Assembly: GCF_042653925.1 (NCBI RefSeq)
Contig: NZ_JBHSFQ010000007.1
Location: forward strand, 124,001-188,000
DNA from: Nocardiopsis_B mangrovi
GTDB lineage: Bacteria > Actinomycetota > Actinomycetes > Streptosporangiales > Streptosporangiaceae
Length of the DNA: 64,000 nt
Direction of reading: 5' to 3'
Below, in pieces: positions 1 to 8,096 of the stretch. The notes beneath the pieces were generated by a model, which was given only the letters and a program-made list of their open reading frames with translations, made no database searches and was not told the origin of the DNA. A program made the position numbers and the translations under genes. The number at the start of each line of letters is the position of its first letter. The stretch's first letter is position 1.

Positions 1-276
1 CGGGTCGCAGGGGTTCTCCGCCGGACCGGGGTCGGGCCGCAGGCCTTGGACGCCGGCCGATCCGTTGCCGCCGGAGCCCGGCTCGCAGTCCTCGTCGGTC
101 TGCGCGGCGGAGACCCGGCACAGCGCGGCGTCGATGTGGCCGCCGACGCCCTGCGGGATGCCGCTGGTGATCACGACGCCGGCGACGGCCGCGACGAGCA
201 GGAGCACGGCGGCGTACTCGGTGTAGCCCGCACCGCGGTCGGGTCGGGGGGACGGGGGGACGAGAGCGTGGATCAT
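1..276 (-). CDS. Prepilin-like membrane protein, N-terminal part (cut by window edge)
   Basis: Only the first 92 codons are inside the window; the gene continues beyond base 1. After a short Pro/Arg-rich leader comes Gly15-Ala16, then Glu20, then a hydrophobic helix (about residues 21-37). A Gly with a Glu five residues after the cut point, followed by a transmembrane helix, is the layout of class III (Flp/Tad) prepilin signals. After the helix the chain becomes Gly/Pro-rich with several cysteines and looks extracellular. The role is unknown. A Tad-locus pseudopilin or a secreted protein anchored by a prepilin-like helix would both fit. The start ATG (complement of 274-276) has no strong ribosome-binding site. 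No family was recognised beyond the signal. Confidence 0.5.
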   Translation of the reverse strand, partial: MIHALVPPSPRPDRGAGYTEYAAVLLLVAAVAGVVITSGIPQGVGGHIDAALCRVSAAQTDEDCEPGSGGNGSAGVQGLRPDPGPAENPCDP

Positions 277-640
277 GGGACGCCTTCGGCTCTGTGATCC
301 GGTGGGATCCTCCAACAGGGTCGCGGGGGCGCTGGACGGTGGAGCGGCCGAGAGGGCGCGGCCGTTCATGCATGTGGGACGCCGGAGGCGGCGGCGCGGT
401 TCCGGTTCCGCGCGGAGTTCCGCGTGGCCGGATCGGGCCTTGAAACGGCGCAGGGCGCACCGGGGGCGAGACCGCCGCGCGTCGTCGATCGGGTGATCCA
501 TCGGCCCTGTCGCCGGGTCGCCACGGGTCGCCTGTTCGGCGAAGGGCGTGCGCGCCTTGCACGGTCGGCCCCGCGCCGGAACCCGGTCGACCGGCTTCCG
601 GGGACGGCCGTCGACGGCGTTTGGGCGGCGGCCGGGTGCG
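277..640. other. Intergenic stretch, no gene seen
   Basis: This stretch lies upstream of the prepilin-like gene and downstream of the esterase, both read leftwards, so it should hold the promoter of the former. Open frames here are short, Arg-rich and have no recognisable content. I saw no convincing -35/-10 pair or hairpin. Confidence 0.4.
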
Positions 641-1570
641 CTAGGCGTTCTCGACGGCGGCGGCGCGCGCGAGCCACGCGCGGCTGCGCTGGATGAAGTG
701 CTCGGCCACGGAGGTCCGGTACCCCCAGCTGGTGAATCCGTGGGGTGCCCCGGGGACGATGTCGAGCTCGCAGGCCACGCCGGCCGCGCGGAGGCGGCGG
801 GCGTAGTCGGCGTCCTCCTCGGAGAACAGGTCGATGTCGCCCACGCCGATCCAGGCGGGGGGCAGGCCGCGGAGGTCGTCGCGCCGCGCGGCCACCGAGT
901 ACGGCGCCGGGGCCGCTCCGGGTTCCGCGCCCAGGTAGGAGCGCCAGCCGAATCGGTTCAGCCCGTTGTTCCAGACCCAGTGCCCGACCTCGTCGAGCTC
1001 GGTCCTGGCGGCCGTGCGGTCGTCGAGCATGGGGCACACCAGCAGCTGCGCGCGGGGCTGGAGCCCGCCGCTGTCGCGGAGCCGGTGGGTGAGGCAGGCG
1101 GCGATGCCGCCGCCGGCGCTCTGGCCGCCGACCACGATGCGGGCGGGATCCACGCCGAGGTCCGCCGCGGAGCGGCGGAACCACTCCCAGGCGGCGGCGC
1201 AGTCGTCGAGCGCCGCCGGGAACGGGGCTTCGGGGGCCAGCCGGTAGTCGACCGAGACCACGACCATGCCGAGGTCGCGTGCTGTGCTGGAGCAGAACCG
1301 GTCATCCTGGGAGGGGTGTCCGATGACCAGGCCGCCGCCGTGGATCCACAGCAGCCCGGCCCCGGATGCGCCGGTTTCGGGCCGGTAGACGCGCACGGCG
1401 ACGCCGTCGGCGGTGGAGTCGGCGGACCGGACGCCGTCGACCACCGTCGGCGGGGTGAGGCGGTCCAGCGCGGTCCGCGCCAATCGGCGGAACCACGGCC
1501 GGCCCACGGGCATCAGGGGGACGCGCCGAACCGCGCGGCGCAGCTCGGGGTGCACCTTCGCCAGTTCCAT
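641..1570 (-). CDS. Alpha/beta hydrolase, HSL-family esterase
   Basis: A 309-residue carboxylesterase of the hormone-sensitive-lipase (bacterial family IV) type. It shows the oxyanion-hole HGGG motif at residues 77-80, the nucleophile elbow GQSAG with Ser151, a catalytic Asp near 247 in the GDIDLF segment, and the catalytic His277 in PHGF. Length and motif order are typical. It has no signal peptide, so it is probably cytoplasmic and hydrolyses short-chain acyl esters. The start ATG (complement of 1568-1570) was chosen because the upstream frame loses coding character. It reads in the same direction as the DsbA gene about 100 bases upstream; co-transcription is possible. The physiological substrate cannot be read from the sequence. 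Confidence 0.88.
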   Translation of the reverse strand: MELAKVHPELRRAVRRVPLMPVGRPWFRRLARTALDRLTPPTVVDGVRSADSTADGVAVRVYRPETGASGAGLLWIHGGGLVIGHPSQDDRFCSSTARDLGMVVVSVDYRLAPEAPFPAALDDCAAAWEWFRRSAADLGVDPARIVVGGQSAGGGIAACLTHRLRDSGGLQPRAQLLVCPMLDDRTAARTELDEVGHWVWNNGLNRFGWRSYLGAEPGAAPAPYSVAARRDDLRGLPPAWIGVGDIDLFSEEDADYARRLRAAGVACELDIVPGAPHGFTSWGYRTSVAEHFIQRSRAWLARAAAVENA

Positions 1571-1674
1571 ACTCCCGACCCTATCCGCCCCGCTCGCGGC
1601 CCGTTGCCACGGCCACGGGCCGGGAGCGGGACGGACGGTGTGCCGCGGGGCCGGCCCGGAGCGCGCCGCGGGGG

Positions 1675-2340
1675 TCAGCCAGCCGCGACGGCCTCGTCGT
1701 CGCGGTAGGCGGCGCGCAGCGCGGACAGGAAGGTCTCGACCTCCTGCGCGCCCGACACCCCGTGGGTGCCGTTGACGACGAAGAACGGCACACCGGTGAT
1801 GCCCAGGCGCCGCGCCTCGTTCAGGTCGGCCGCCACGGCGTCGGCGTAGGCGTCGCCCTCCAGCACCCGCCGGGCCTCGTCCCCGGGAACGCCGACCTCG
1901 GCGCCCAGGCGCACCAGGGTGTCGGTGTCGTCGACGATCTCGCCCTCGCCCAGGTGGGCGGCGAGCAGGCGCTCGTGCATCGGCCCGCCCAGCCCGTGGC
2001 CGGCGGCCAGGCGGGCCAGCCGGTGGGCGTCGAGCGTGTTGACCGACACGGCCCGCTCCAGGTCGTAGGCAAGGCCCTCGGCCGCGGCGAGTTCGCTGAC
2101 CCGGCGGGTCATCGCCCGCACCTGGTCGGGCGGGGCGCCCGTCTTCTGCGCCAGCGTCTGCGTGGTCGGCCGGCGCAGTCCCCGGGGGTGGGCGGGGTCG
2201 AGCTGGAAGCCGTGCCAGTGCAGTTCGGCGGCTTCGCCGTGCTCGAACCGGGCCAGCGCGGCCTCCAGGCGCCGCTTGCCGATGTAGCACCAGGGGCAGA
2301 CGACGTCGGACCAGACGTCGATCCGCAGCCTCCCGCTCAC
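1675..2340 (-). CDS. DsbA-family thiol oxidoreductase (FrnE-like)
   Basis: A 221-residue thioredoxin-fold protein of the DsbA/FrnE (2-hydroxychromene-2-carboxylate isomerase-like) family. The redox motif CPWC is at residues 15-18, right after the first beta strand. The cis-Pro region is GITGVPFFVVNG near residues 180-190, as in FrnE. It has no signal peptide, so it acts in the cytoplasm, probably in thiol-disulfide exchange or polyketide/stress chemistry. I chose the GTG at 2340 because it overlaps the stop of the small gene before it (GTGA), which implies translational coupling; an ATG at 2364 is the alternative. It belongs to a two-gene unit with the 59-residue Cys-containing protein upstream. 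Confidence 0.88.
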   Translation of the reverse strand: MSGRLRIDVWSDVVCPWCYIGKRRLEAALARFEHGEAAELHWHGFQLDPAHPRGLRRPTTQTLAQKTGAPPDQVRAMTRRVSELAAAEGLAYDLERAVSVNTLDAHRLARLAAGHGLGGPMHERLLAAHLGEGEIVDDTDTLVRLGAEVGVPGDEARRVLEGDAYADAVAADLNEARRLGITGVPFFVVNGTHGVSGAQEVETFLSALRAAYRDDEAVAAG

Positions 2341-2516
2341 AGCAGGCACGCCCCGTCGGTGCACGCCGGGGCGTCGGGCGAGCCGACGTCGATCAGCGCC
2401 GGGCGCCCCTCTGCGGGAAGGCCGTCCGGCGCGGCGCCCGTGCCGGGTTCGGCAGGGGAGGGGGCCGGCGGCGGGGTGGAGGTCCCGGTGTCGGCGCGCG
2501 TAGGGAGGGGACCCAT
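2337..2516 (-). CDS. Small Cys-tailed protein coupled to the DsbA gene
   Basis: A predicted 59-residue protein, rich in Pro, Ala and Thr in the first 40 residues. It ends in a short tail with two cysteines (ACTDGACLL, Cys52 and Cys57, spaced CxxxxC). Support comes from a good ribosome-binding site (GGAG, five bases before the ATG at 2516) and from the stop codon overlapping the GTG start of the DsbA-like gene by four bases. A dithiol tail encoded next to a thiol oxidoreductase suggests a partner or substrate, but that is inference. No family recognised. The gene is easily missed because of its size. Confidence 0.5.
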   Translation of the reverse strand: MGPLPTRADTGTSTPPPAPSPAEPGTGAAPDGLPAEGRPALIDVGSPDAPACTDGACLL

Positions 2517-2547
2517 GGGCACTCCAAGGTGGTCGGTTACTTTTTGT

Positions 2548-2565
2548 CTGTAGCCCGCCCTACAG
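2548..2565. promoter_or_regulatory. Inverted repeat between DsbA unit and HxlR gene
   Basis: A perfect CTGTAG-N6-CTACAG inverted repeat sits in the 86-base divergent intergenic region, 37 bases before the HxlR start. HxlR dimers bind such repeats close to their own promoter, so this is the likely operator for both directions. Binding is inferred. Confidence 0.55.
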
Positions 2566-2602
2566 TACGCAATGATGGGAGCGAACGTAAGGAGGCACAT
2601 CG

Positions 2603-3004
2603 ATGTCCGATACGCACACGGGTGTGACCGTGCCGGTGCCCGTTCCGGCCGACGCCGACTGCCCCATCCGCGAGGTGCTCGACATCGTCGGCGACAAGTG
2701 GAGTGTGCTGATCGTGGTCCTCCTCGGCCAGAGCACCTACCGCTTCACCGAGCTGAACCGCGCCATCGAGGGCATCAGCCAGCGCATGCTCACGCGCACC
2801 CTGCGGATCCTCGTCCGCGACGGCCTCGTCACCCGCACCCCGCACGCCACGGTGCCGCCGCGGGTCGACTACGCGCTGACCGACCTCGGCCGCACCCTGC
2901 TGGAGCCGCTGACCGCGCTCAACACCTGGGCCGGCGCGCACCGCGACGACATCGCCGCGGCCCGCCGGCGCCACGACACCGCGGAGGAGGCCGCCGCACA
3001 GTGA
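2603..3004 (+). CDS. HxlR-family winged-helix regulator
   Basis: A 133-residue DNA-binding protein of the HxlR family. It has the family-defining conserved Cys before the winged helix (CPIREVLDIVGDKWSVLIV), the recognition segment FTELNRAIEGISQRMLTRTLRIL and the wing RDGLVTRT. HxlR proteins sense electrophiles or redox signals, often through that N-terminal Cys. It is divergent from the small Cys protein/DsbA unit, which fits redox control of thiol chemistry. The ribosome-binding site AAGGAGG lies seven bases before the ATG. A strong hairpin follows the stop. The effector is unknown. Confidence 0.9.
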   Translation: MSDTHTGVTVPVPVPADADCPIREVLDIVGDKWSVLIVVLLGQSTYRFTELNRAIEGISQRMLTRTLRILVRDGLVTRTPHATVPPRVDYALTDLGRTLLEPLTALNTWAGAHRDDIAAARRRHDTAEEAAAQ

Positions 3005-3006
3005 AA

Positions 3007-3030
3007 GCGGCCGGGGCTCGCCCCGGCCGC
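3007..3030 (+). terminator. GC hairpin after HxlR gene
   Basis: A 10-bp perfect stem (GCGGCCGGGG / CCCCGGCCGC) with a four-base loop starts three bases after the stop codon. There is no T-run, as is common in high-GC actinomycetes. It lies between convergent genes and may work for both. Confidence 0.6.
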
Positions 3031-3079
3031 CGAAGGATCCCCGCCGTACCGCGGCCGGCGGCACGGCGGCGCCGGCCGC

Positions 3080-3979
3080 TTAGCCCAGTTCCTCGATCGC
3101 CACCGCCGCGGCCTCGGCGATGAGCGCGTCCTGGTACTCGGCGTCCTCCTCGTCGCGGCTGGACATGACCGCCATCAGGATCGGGTCGCCCTCCGGGGGC
3201 CAGATGACGGCGATGTCGTTGCGCCCGCCGTAGCCGCCGGCCCCGGTCTTGTCGCCGACCTCCCAGCCCTCGGGCACGCCCGCGCGGATCAGCGCGTCAC
3301 CGGTGGTGTTGCGCTTGAGCAGGTCGACGAGGACCGCGCTCTTCTCCTCGGGCAGCACATCGCCCAGGGTGTAGGCGCCCAGGCTGGTGGCCAGCGCCCG
3401 GGGCGTGCTGGTGTCGCGGATGTCGCCGGGGGTGGCCTCGTTGAGGTCCGGCTCGATGCGGTCGACGTGGGTGACGTCGTCGCCGATCCCCGCCAGCGCA
3501 GCGCCCAGCCCCTCCGGCCCGCCCAGCTCCTCGAAGAGGAGGTTGGCCGCCGCGTTGTCGCTGTAGCGGACGGTTGCGTCGCTCAGCTCCATCAGCGTCA
3601 TGCCGGTGTCGACGTGCTGCTCGGTGATGGGGGAGTGCTCGACCAGGTCCTCCTCGGAGTAGGTGATGAGCTCCTCCATCTCCTCCAGCGAGTTCTGCTG
3701 GAGCACGGCGCCGACCGCCAGGGCCTTGAAGGTGGAGGCGTAGGCGAAGCGCTCGCCGGCGTTGTAGGCGATGTCCTCCTCCGAGCCGGTGTCCACGGCG
3801 TAGACGCCCAGCCGGGCGTCGAATTCGTCTTCGAGGCGCTCGAACTCCGCCTCCGGCGACGACGCCGTCGTCTCCGACGCCGGCGTCGCGGCCTCCCCCG
3901 TGGAACAGGCGGCCAGCGGCGCGAGCGTGAGCGCGGCCACGGCCGCGATCCCGGCGCGGCGGGTGAGCTGGACGGGCAT
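3080..3979 (-). CDS. Class A beta-lactamase, lipoprotein
   Basis: A 299-residue serine beta-lactamase. The start has a lipoprotein signal with lipobox LAAC (Cys25), so it is probably membrane-anchored and perhaps partly released. The active-site set is complete: STFK (Ser82/Lys85), SDN, the omega-loop DRIEPDLNE with the general-base Glu, and DKTGAGGYG. It hydrolyses penicillins and some cephalosporins. The mature domain is rich in Asp/Glu, as often seen in Nocardiopsis-type proteins. The ribosome-binding site GGGAGA lies before the ATG at 3979. It is divergent from a LysR regulator and a serine-hydrolase regulator, the same arrangement as blaA next to blaL-blaB in Streptomyces cacaoi, so expression is probably inducible. 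Confidence 0.93.
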   Translation of the reverse strand: MPVQLTRRAGIAAVAALTLAPLAACSTGEAATPASETTASSPEAEFERLEDEFDARLGVYAVDTGSEEDIAYNAGERFAYASTFKALAVGAVLQQNSLEEMEELITYSEEDLVEHSPITEQHVDTGMTLMELSDATVRYSDNAAANLLFEELGGPEGLGAALAGIGDDVTHVDRIEPDLNEATPGDIRDTSTPRALATSLGAYTLGDVLPEEKSAVLVDLLKRNTTGDALIRAGVPEGWEVGDKTGAGGYGGRNDIAVIWPPEGDPILMAVMSSRDEEDAEYQDALIAEAAAVAIEELG

Positions 3980-4172
3980 GGTGGATCTCCCTGTCGTATG
4001 GGTCGGCATTGGATGGGCGAGGGCACCGCGGGCAGCTGGACGACCCGCTGCCACCTGCCGGAACGACCTCCGGCGGGCGAGCGTGCGGCCACGGGAACGG
4101 CCCGTGTGCGGCCTCGCGCTGCAGTCTGGCCGCAGCGGGCTGATGCTGTCCAAGACAAAAATGACCGGTCTG

Positions 4173-4187
4173 ATGCGAAAACGGCAT
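4173..4187. promoter_or_regulatory. LysR box (T-N11-A) in beta-lactamase divergent promoter
   Basis: ATGC-N7-GCAT, a perfect T-N11-A LysR box, ends 11 bases before the LysR start and could serve both directions. A second imperfect candidate, GCTGC-N9-GCAGC, is at 4118-4136, nearer the beta-lactamase. Assignment to the adjacent LysR protein is inference from position and family. Confidence 0.6.
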
Positions 4188-4198
4188 AATCTTCGGGG

Positions 4199-5074
4199 AT
4201 GGACATCGTCGGCGCCTGCCGCGCGTTCGTCAGTGTGAGCGAACGCGGCAGCTTCACCCTCGGGGCCGCGGCCGCCCGCATCCCCCAGCCGGTCGCCAGC
4301 CGCCGCATCGCAGCCCTCGAACAGCACCTGGGCGCGCGGCTGTTCGACCGCTCGACGCGGCGCGCGACTCTCACCCCCTTCGGCCGCGACATGCTGCCCT
4401 CGGCCAAGCGCCTGGTCCGCCTCGCCGAAGCCATGGAGTACGACGCCGAACGCGCCAAGCGCACGCCCCTGCGCCTGGCGATACCCGACACCTGCACCAC
4501 CCGCGACCTCGCACTGCTCGACGCCGAAGCCCGCAAACAAGGCGTCTACCTCGACTTCCACGCCGCGCCGCCGGCCGAGCGCGCCGAGCTCCTGCGCTCC
4601 CAGCAGGTCGGCGCCGCCATCACCGAGGTCCCCGCCGACGAAGGCCGCTGGTCGGTGCCGCTGGGACTGGCCGCCACCGCCGAGCCCTCCGCCGCCACCG
4701 TCTACATCGACACCCTGCGGACCGGCCGCGGCGGCCGCGCCCAGCGCCGGCGCCGCATCTGGATCCAGCCCGAGGACGACGTGCCCCACATCCGCGACCG
4801 CGTGATGCGCACCCGCGACTCCGTGGGCCTGCAGCCCGCCCAGGTCGCCGTCGCCCCCGCGCTCACCTCGGCCGCGGCCGAGGTCTACGGATCCACCGAC
4901 CTGCTGCTGGCCTCACCGGCCCAGGCCCGGGAGCTGGGGCTGCACTGGCGCCCCATCGGCGAGCTGCGCCTGGTGCGCAGCTTCGACGTCGCCGCCACCG
5001 ACGGAGACGAGGCCGAACGCCTGCGCACCACCCTGCACGACCCCATCGCGCACTGCCTGGGGGCCGCCGGATGA
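4199..5074 (+). CDS. blaL: LysR-type regulator of beta-lactamase (BlaL-like)
   Basis: A 291-residue LysR family activator. The N-terminal helix-turn-helix spans about residues 5-60 (SFTLGAAAARIPQPVASRRIAALEQHLG, given in part). The C-terminal co-inducer domain is shorter and less typical than usual. It is divergent from a class A beta-lactamase and its stop overlaps the start of a cytoplasmic penicillin-recognising-type protein. In Streptomyces cacaoi the same trio (blaA, blaL, blaB) is an inducible system in which the LysR protein activates blaA. The symbol is given by that analogy of order and family. A T-N11-A box sits just before its start, which predicts autoregulation. Confidence 0.85.
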   Translation: MDIVGACRAFVSVSERGSFTLGAAAARIPQPVASRRIAALEQHLGARLFDRSTRRATLTPFGRDMLPSAKRLVRLAEAMEYDAERAKRTPLRLAIPDTCTTRDLALLDAEARKQGVYLDFHAAPPAERAELLRSQQVGAAITEVPADEGRWSVPLGLAATAEPSAATVYIDTLRTGRGGRAQRRRRIWIQPEDDVPHIRDRVMRTRDSVGLQPAQVAVAPALTSAAAEVYGSTDLLLASPAQARELGLHWRPIGELRLVRSFDVAATDGDEAERLRTTLHDPIAHCLGAAG

Positions 5075-5976
5075 TGAGCGAGGCCTCCCTCCTGCGCGAC
5101 CTGCGCCAGGACCTCGACGACGCGGGCCTGCGCGGCTCCTTCCTCGTGCGCGACCTGCGCACCGGCACCGAGGTGGGCATCGAGCCCGACCTCGCCTACC
5201 CCACCGCCTCGCTGGTCAAGGTCCCGCTGGCCATCTCCATCTTCGACCGCATCCGCACCGGCGAGCTCGACGGCGCCGAGGGGATCCTGGTCGAGCCGGG
5301 GCGCGACACCACCCTCGGGGTCACCGGGATCACGAAGTTCCGCCACCCCGCCCGGATCTCGATCGAGGACCTCGTCTACCTGAGCATCTGCCTCAGCGAC
5401 AACGTCGCCTCCGAGGCCCTGTTCGCCCTCGCCCCGCCCGCGCAGGTCGCCGAGGCGATGCGCGCGGCCGGGGTCCGCGGCCTGACCATCCGCCACTCGA
5501 TCCGCGAGCTGAGCGACACCCCGGCCGACCGCCTGCGCGCCGCCGACGTCCACCTGGCCCACGTCCTGGCGATCGGGGCGGGCACGGCCGGGCGCGGGCA
5601 CGGGATCCCCCAGCTCGACGTCACCCGCGCCAGCTCCGGATCGGCGCGGGCGTTCGTCGACCTGCTCCAGGCGCTGTGGACCCCCTCGCCGATCGACCCG
5701 GGCGTCGCCGCGCGCGTGCGCGCGCTCATGGCCGACAACCTCATGCGCCAGCGGCTCACGCCCGACTTCAGCTCCGACTCCACGCTGTGGTCCTCCAAGA
5801 CCGGCACCCTGCTCAACCTGCGCCACGAGGTGGGGGTCGTCGAGCACGACGACGGCCAGGTCTTCGGCGTGGCCGCGCTGACCGAATCCCAGGTGGCCGC
5901 CCGCGCCCAGCCCGAGGCCGAGGCGCTGATGGGCCGGGTGGCCCGCACGCTGCGCGACCACCTGCGCGGCATGTAG
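5071..5976 (+). CDS. blaB: BlaB-like cytoplasmic serine hydrolase regulator
   Basis: A 301-residue protein of the serine beta-lactamase/penicillin-recognising fold without a signal peptide. Motifs are SLVK (Ser47/Lys50), SDN in LSDNVASEAL, and KTGT near residue 250. The omega-loop glutamate motif of true class A enzymes is not evident. In S. cacaoi the BlaB protein carries such motifs, is needed for beta-lactamase induction and stays on the cytoplasmic side; this gene has the same position. The ATGA overlap with the LysR gene means translational coupling. It may sense a cell-wall or beta-lactam-derived ligand, but no enzyme activity can be claimed from the sequence. A GC palindrome (5977-5992) follows the stop. 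Confidence 0.82.
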   Translation: MMSEASLLRDLRQDLDDAGLRGSFLVRDLRTGTEVGIEPDLAYPTASLVKVPLAISIFDRIRTGELDGAEGILVEPGRDTTLGVTGITKFRHPARISIEDLVYLSICLSDNVASEALFALAPPAQVAEAMRAAGVRGLTIRHSIRELSDTPADRLRAADVHLAHVLAIGAGTAGRGHGIPQLDVTRASSGSARAFVDLLQALWTPSPIDPGVAARVRALMADNLMRQRLTPDFSSDSTLWSSKTGTLLNLRHEVGVVEHDDGQVFGVAALTESQVAARAQPEAEALMGRVARTLRDHLRGM

Positions 5977-5993
5977 CGGCGCGGCCGCGCCGT

Positions 5994-7895
5994 TCAGAGC
6001 GCCTGGCCCGCCGGCCACACGTCGACCTGGTCGTGGACGTCCCACATCAGGCGGGTGAGGCCGTTCTCGGTGGAGCGGTCGGGGTCGGCGGTGTCCTTGC
6101 GGCCGGTGTTGGCCAGCGCCACCCAGCAGTAGCCGTCCTTGGTGCGCGCCAGCACCGACGCCGTCCCGGGCAGGTACCCGGTGTGCGACCAGGTCCCATC
6201 GGGGGCCACCGCCCACCCCAGCGCATAGCCGTCGGACCCGGCCAGGCCCGAGGGCGTGGTCATGGCGGTGATCCATTCCCCGGGCACGACGTCGGGCGGA
6301 GCCGGGAAGCCGTCCACCCGGACGGCGAACCGCAACACATCGGTTGCGGTGGCCACCCAGCCGCCGTGGGCGTCCATGCGGTGCACCCGCATGCTGTAGG
6401 GGTCGTCCCCGTCCAGGCCGTAGTAGACGACCTCGCCGGGCAGCCGGTCGGCCAGGGTGTCGCCCGCGATGGACATGTCGGTGACACCGCACGGCGCCAA
6501 GAGGTCCTGGGCCACGTGGTCGGCGTAGGTGCGGCCGGTGACGTGCTCGATGACGCGGCCGAGCACGCAGTAGCCGAAGTTGGAGTAGGCGTATGCGGTG
6601 CCGGGGTCGTGGTCGAGCGGCCGGTTGGCCAGCACCCAGGAGATCAGCTGCCGCTGGTCGAGCGTGGGGTTGGAGAACATCGGGTCCTGGGAGTCGCTGG
6701 CCCAGCCGCCGCAGGCGTGCTCCAGCAGGTGGCGGACGGTGATGTGCTCGGCCCGGCCGTCGGCCGGCGTCCCCAGGTCGCCCAGGTGGCCGCTGGAGCC
6801 GAAGACCAGGTCCTGCAGGGCGACCCGCCCCTGGGAGGCGAGGTTCATGAGGGCCGCCGAGGTGATCGGCTTGGCCAGGCTGGCGATGCGGAACAGGCTC
6901 GACGCGGTCACCGGCGTGGCCGCGCCCTTGTCGGCCAGGCCGTATCCGGCCGCGTGGAGCAGCAGGCCGTCCTTGGCCACCGCCACCGACAGGCCGGGGA
7001 CCTCGAAGTCCCTCATGAAGGCGGCGGCGAGCTTCGCGATGACGGGCTCGGCCTCACGCCGCTCCCAGATCGGGTTGAACCGCGGCGCGGCGGCGTCGCG
7101 GTAACCCGCCGAGTACGCGCCGATGCACAGCTGGCGCCATCCCCCGCCGCCCAGCCGGGCCGTGTCCGCCTGGTAGCCGGCGGCGTCGATGCGGTGGTGG
7201 GCCTCGCCGGGCAGCCCGCGCGCCGGTTCCCACAGGCCGACGAACTTCTGGTCGGTGCCGCCGGCGACGTTGAAGCCGCTGACGCGGACCGGCCAGCGCC
7301 CCAGCCCGTTCTGGCGGTCGAACTCGGCCTGGTAGCCGTCCCCGGTCAGGGGGCCGTGGACCTCCCAGTCGCGGCCGTCGGATTTCACCCAGATGGAGGA
7401 GAACCGCGAGACCCGGACGATGGGGGCCGGCGGCGGCCCCAGATGGTCGGGGTTGGGCTCCAGGCTGGAGTAGAAGCAGATGTCGGCGACGCGGAAGCCC
7501 TGCGTGCGGACCTGGCGCAGGTGGTTCTGGAGGTTGAGGATGTTGAAGTCGTGGCGGCTGGCCCACTCGGGGCCGGGCGTCTTCTCCCAGATCGCCGCGA
7601 TGAGCGTCGCCCCGGCCACGCTGTAGGGCGTCAGGCGCACGGGCCGGTACCCCTCGGCCGTGCGGGCGTCGAAGACGCCCTGGTATTCGCCGGCCGGGAT
7701 CGCGTGGGCGGTCCACTGGTAGGTGCTGGGATGGGGGCCGTGGGCGGGCGCCCAGATGGCGGCGTAGCGCGCGGAGTCGCCGACCTCGTATCCGCACACG
7801 TCGGCCAGCCGCAGGCCCCGGTTGCCGAACAGCTCGTGGAACGCGTCCTGATACTGCGGACCGGTCAGGTCGTTGCGTACTTCGACGGGGCTCAC
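5994..7895 (-). CDS. Repeat-bearing serine hydrolase, polyglycine-hydrolase-like
   Basis: A 633-residue two-part protein. The N-terminal about 300 residues contain about four copies of a 60-70 residue repeat, each with a GY/F...V.G or SG.NVAG-type strand and an F/YxxIW or KFVGLW strand (for example RYAAIW, LIAAIW, RFSSIW, KFVGLW, RFNPIW). The C-terminal about 330 residues are a class C beta-lactamase/DD-peptidase fold with SLAK, YSN in AYSNFGYCVLG, and HTG in WSHTGYLPG. This is the domain plan of fungal polyglycine hydrolases and their bacterial relatives. There is no obvious signal peptide. The GTG at 7895 is preferred because GGGGAG lies seven bases before it; a GTG at 7910 is the alternative. 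The substrate is unknown. Confidence 0.8.
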   Translation of the reverse strand: MSPVEVRNDLTGPQYQDAFHELFGNRGLRLADVCGYEVGDSARYAAIWAPAHGPHPSTYQWTAHAIPAGEYQGVFDARTAEGYRPVRLTPYSVAGATLIAAIWEKTPGPEWASRHDFNILNLQNHLRQVRTQGFRVADICFYSSLEPNPDHLGPPPAPIVRVSRFSSIWVKSDGRDWEVHGPLTGDGYQAEFDRQNGLGRWPVRVSGFNVAGGTDQKFVGLWEPARGLPGEAHHRIDAAGYQADTARLGGGGWRQLCIGAYSAGYRDAAAPRFNPIWERREAEPVIAKLAAAFMRDFEVPGLSVAVAKDGLLLHAAGYGLADKGAATPVTASSLFRIASLAKPITSAALMNLASQGRVALQDLVFGSSGHLGDLGTPADGRAEHITVRHLLEHACGGWASDSQDPMFSNPTLDQRQLISWVLANRPLDHDPGTAYAYSNFGYCVLGRVIEHVTGRTYADHVAQDLLAPCGVTDMSIAGDTLADRLPGEVVYYGLDGDDPYSMRVHRMDAHGGWVATATDVLRFAVRVDGFPAPPDVVPGEWITAMTTPSGLAGSDGYALGWAVAPDGTWSHTGYLPGTASVLARTKDGYCWVALANTGRKDTADPDRSTENGLTRLMWDVHDQVDVWPAGQAL

Positions 7896-8096
7896 CGCGA
7901 CGCTCCCCACATCCGCCGGACATTGACGGGGGCCTTCCCAACGCTCGCGAATCTAGCAGTTTCCGCAGCTCAGATGCTGTATTGCGGGGTGTGTCGCCGC
8001 CGTCGGCCGAGCGCGGCGGACCCGCCGCCAGGGGCCGCCCGCGCACACCCCACCCCGACCGCCGCCCCCGCCCGGCGGGCGCTAGCGTCTGCTGGC

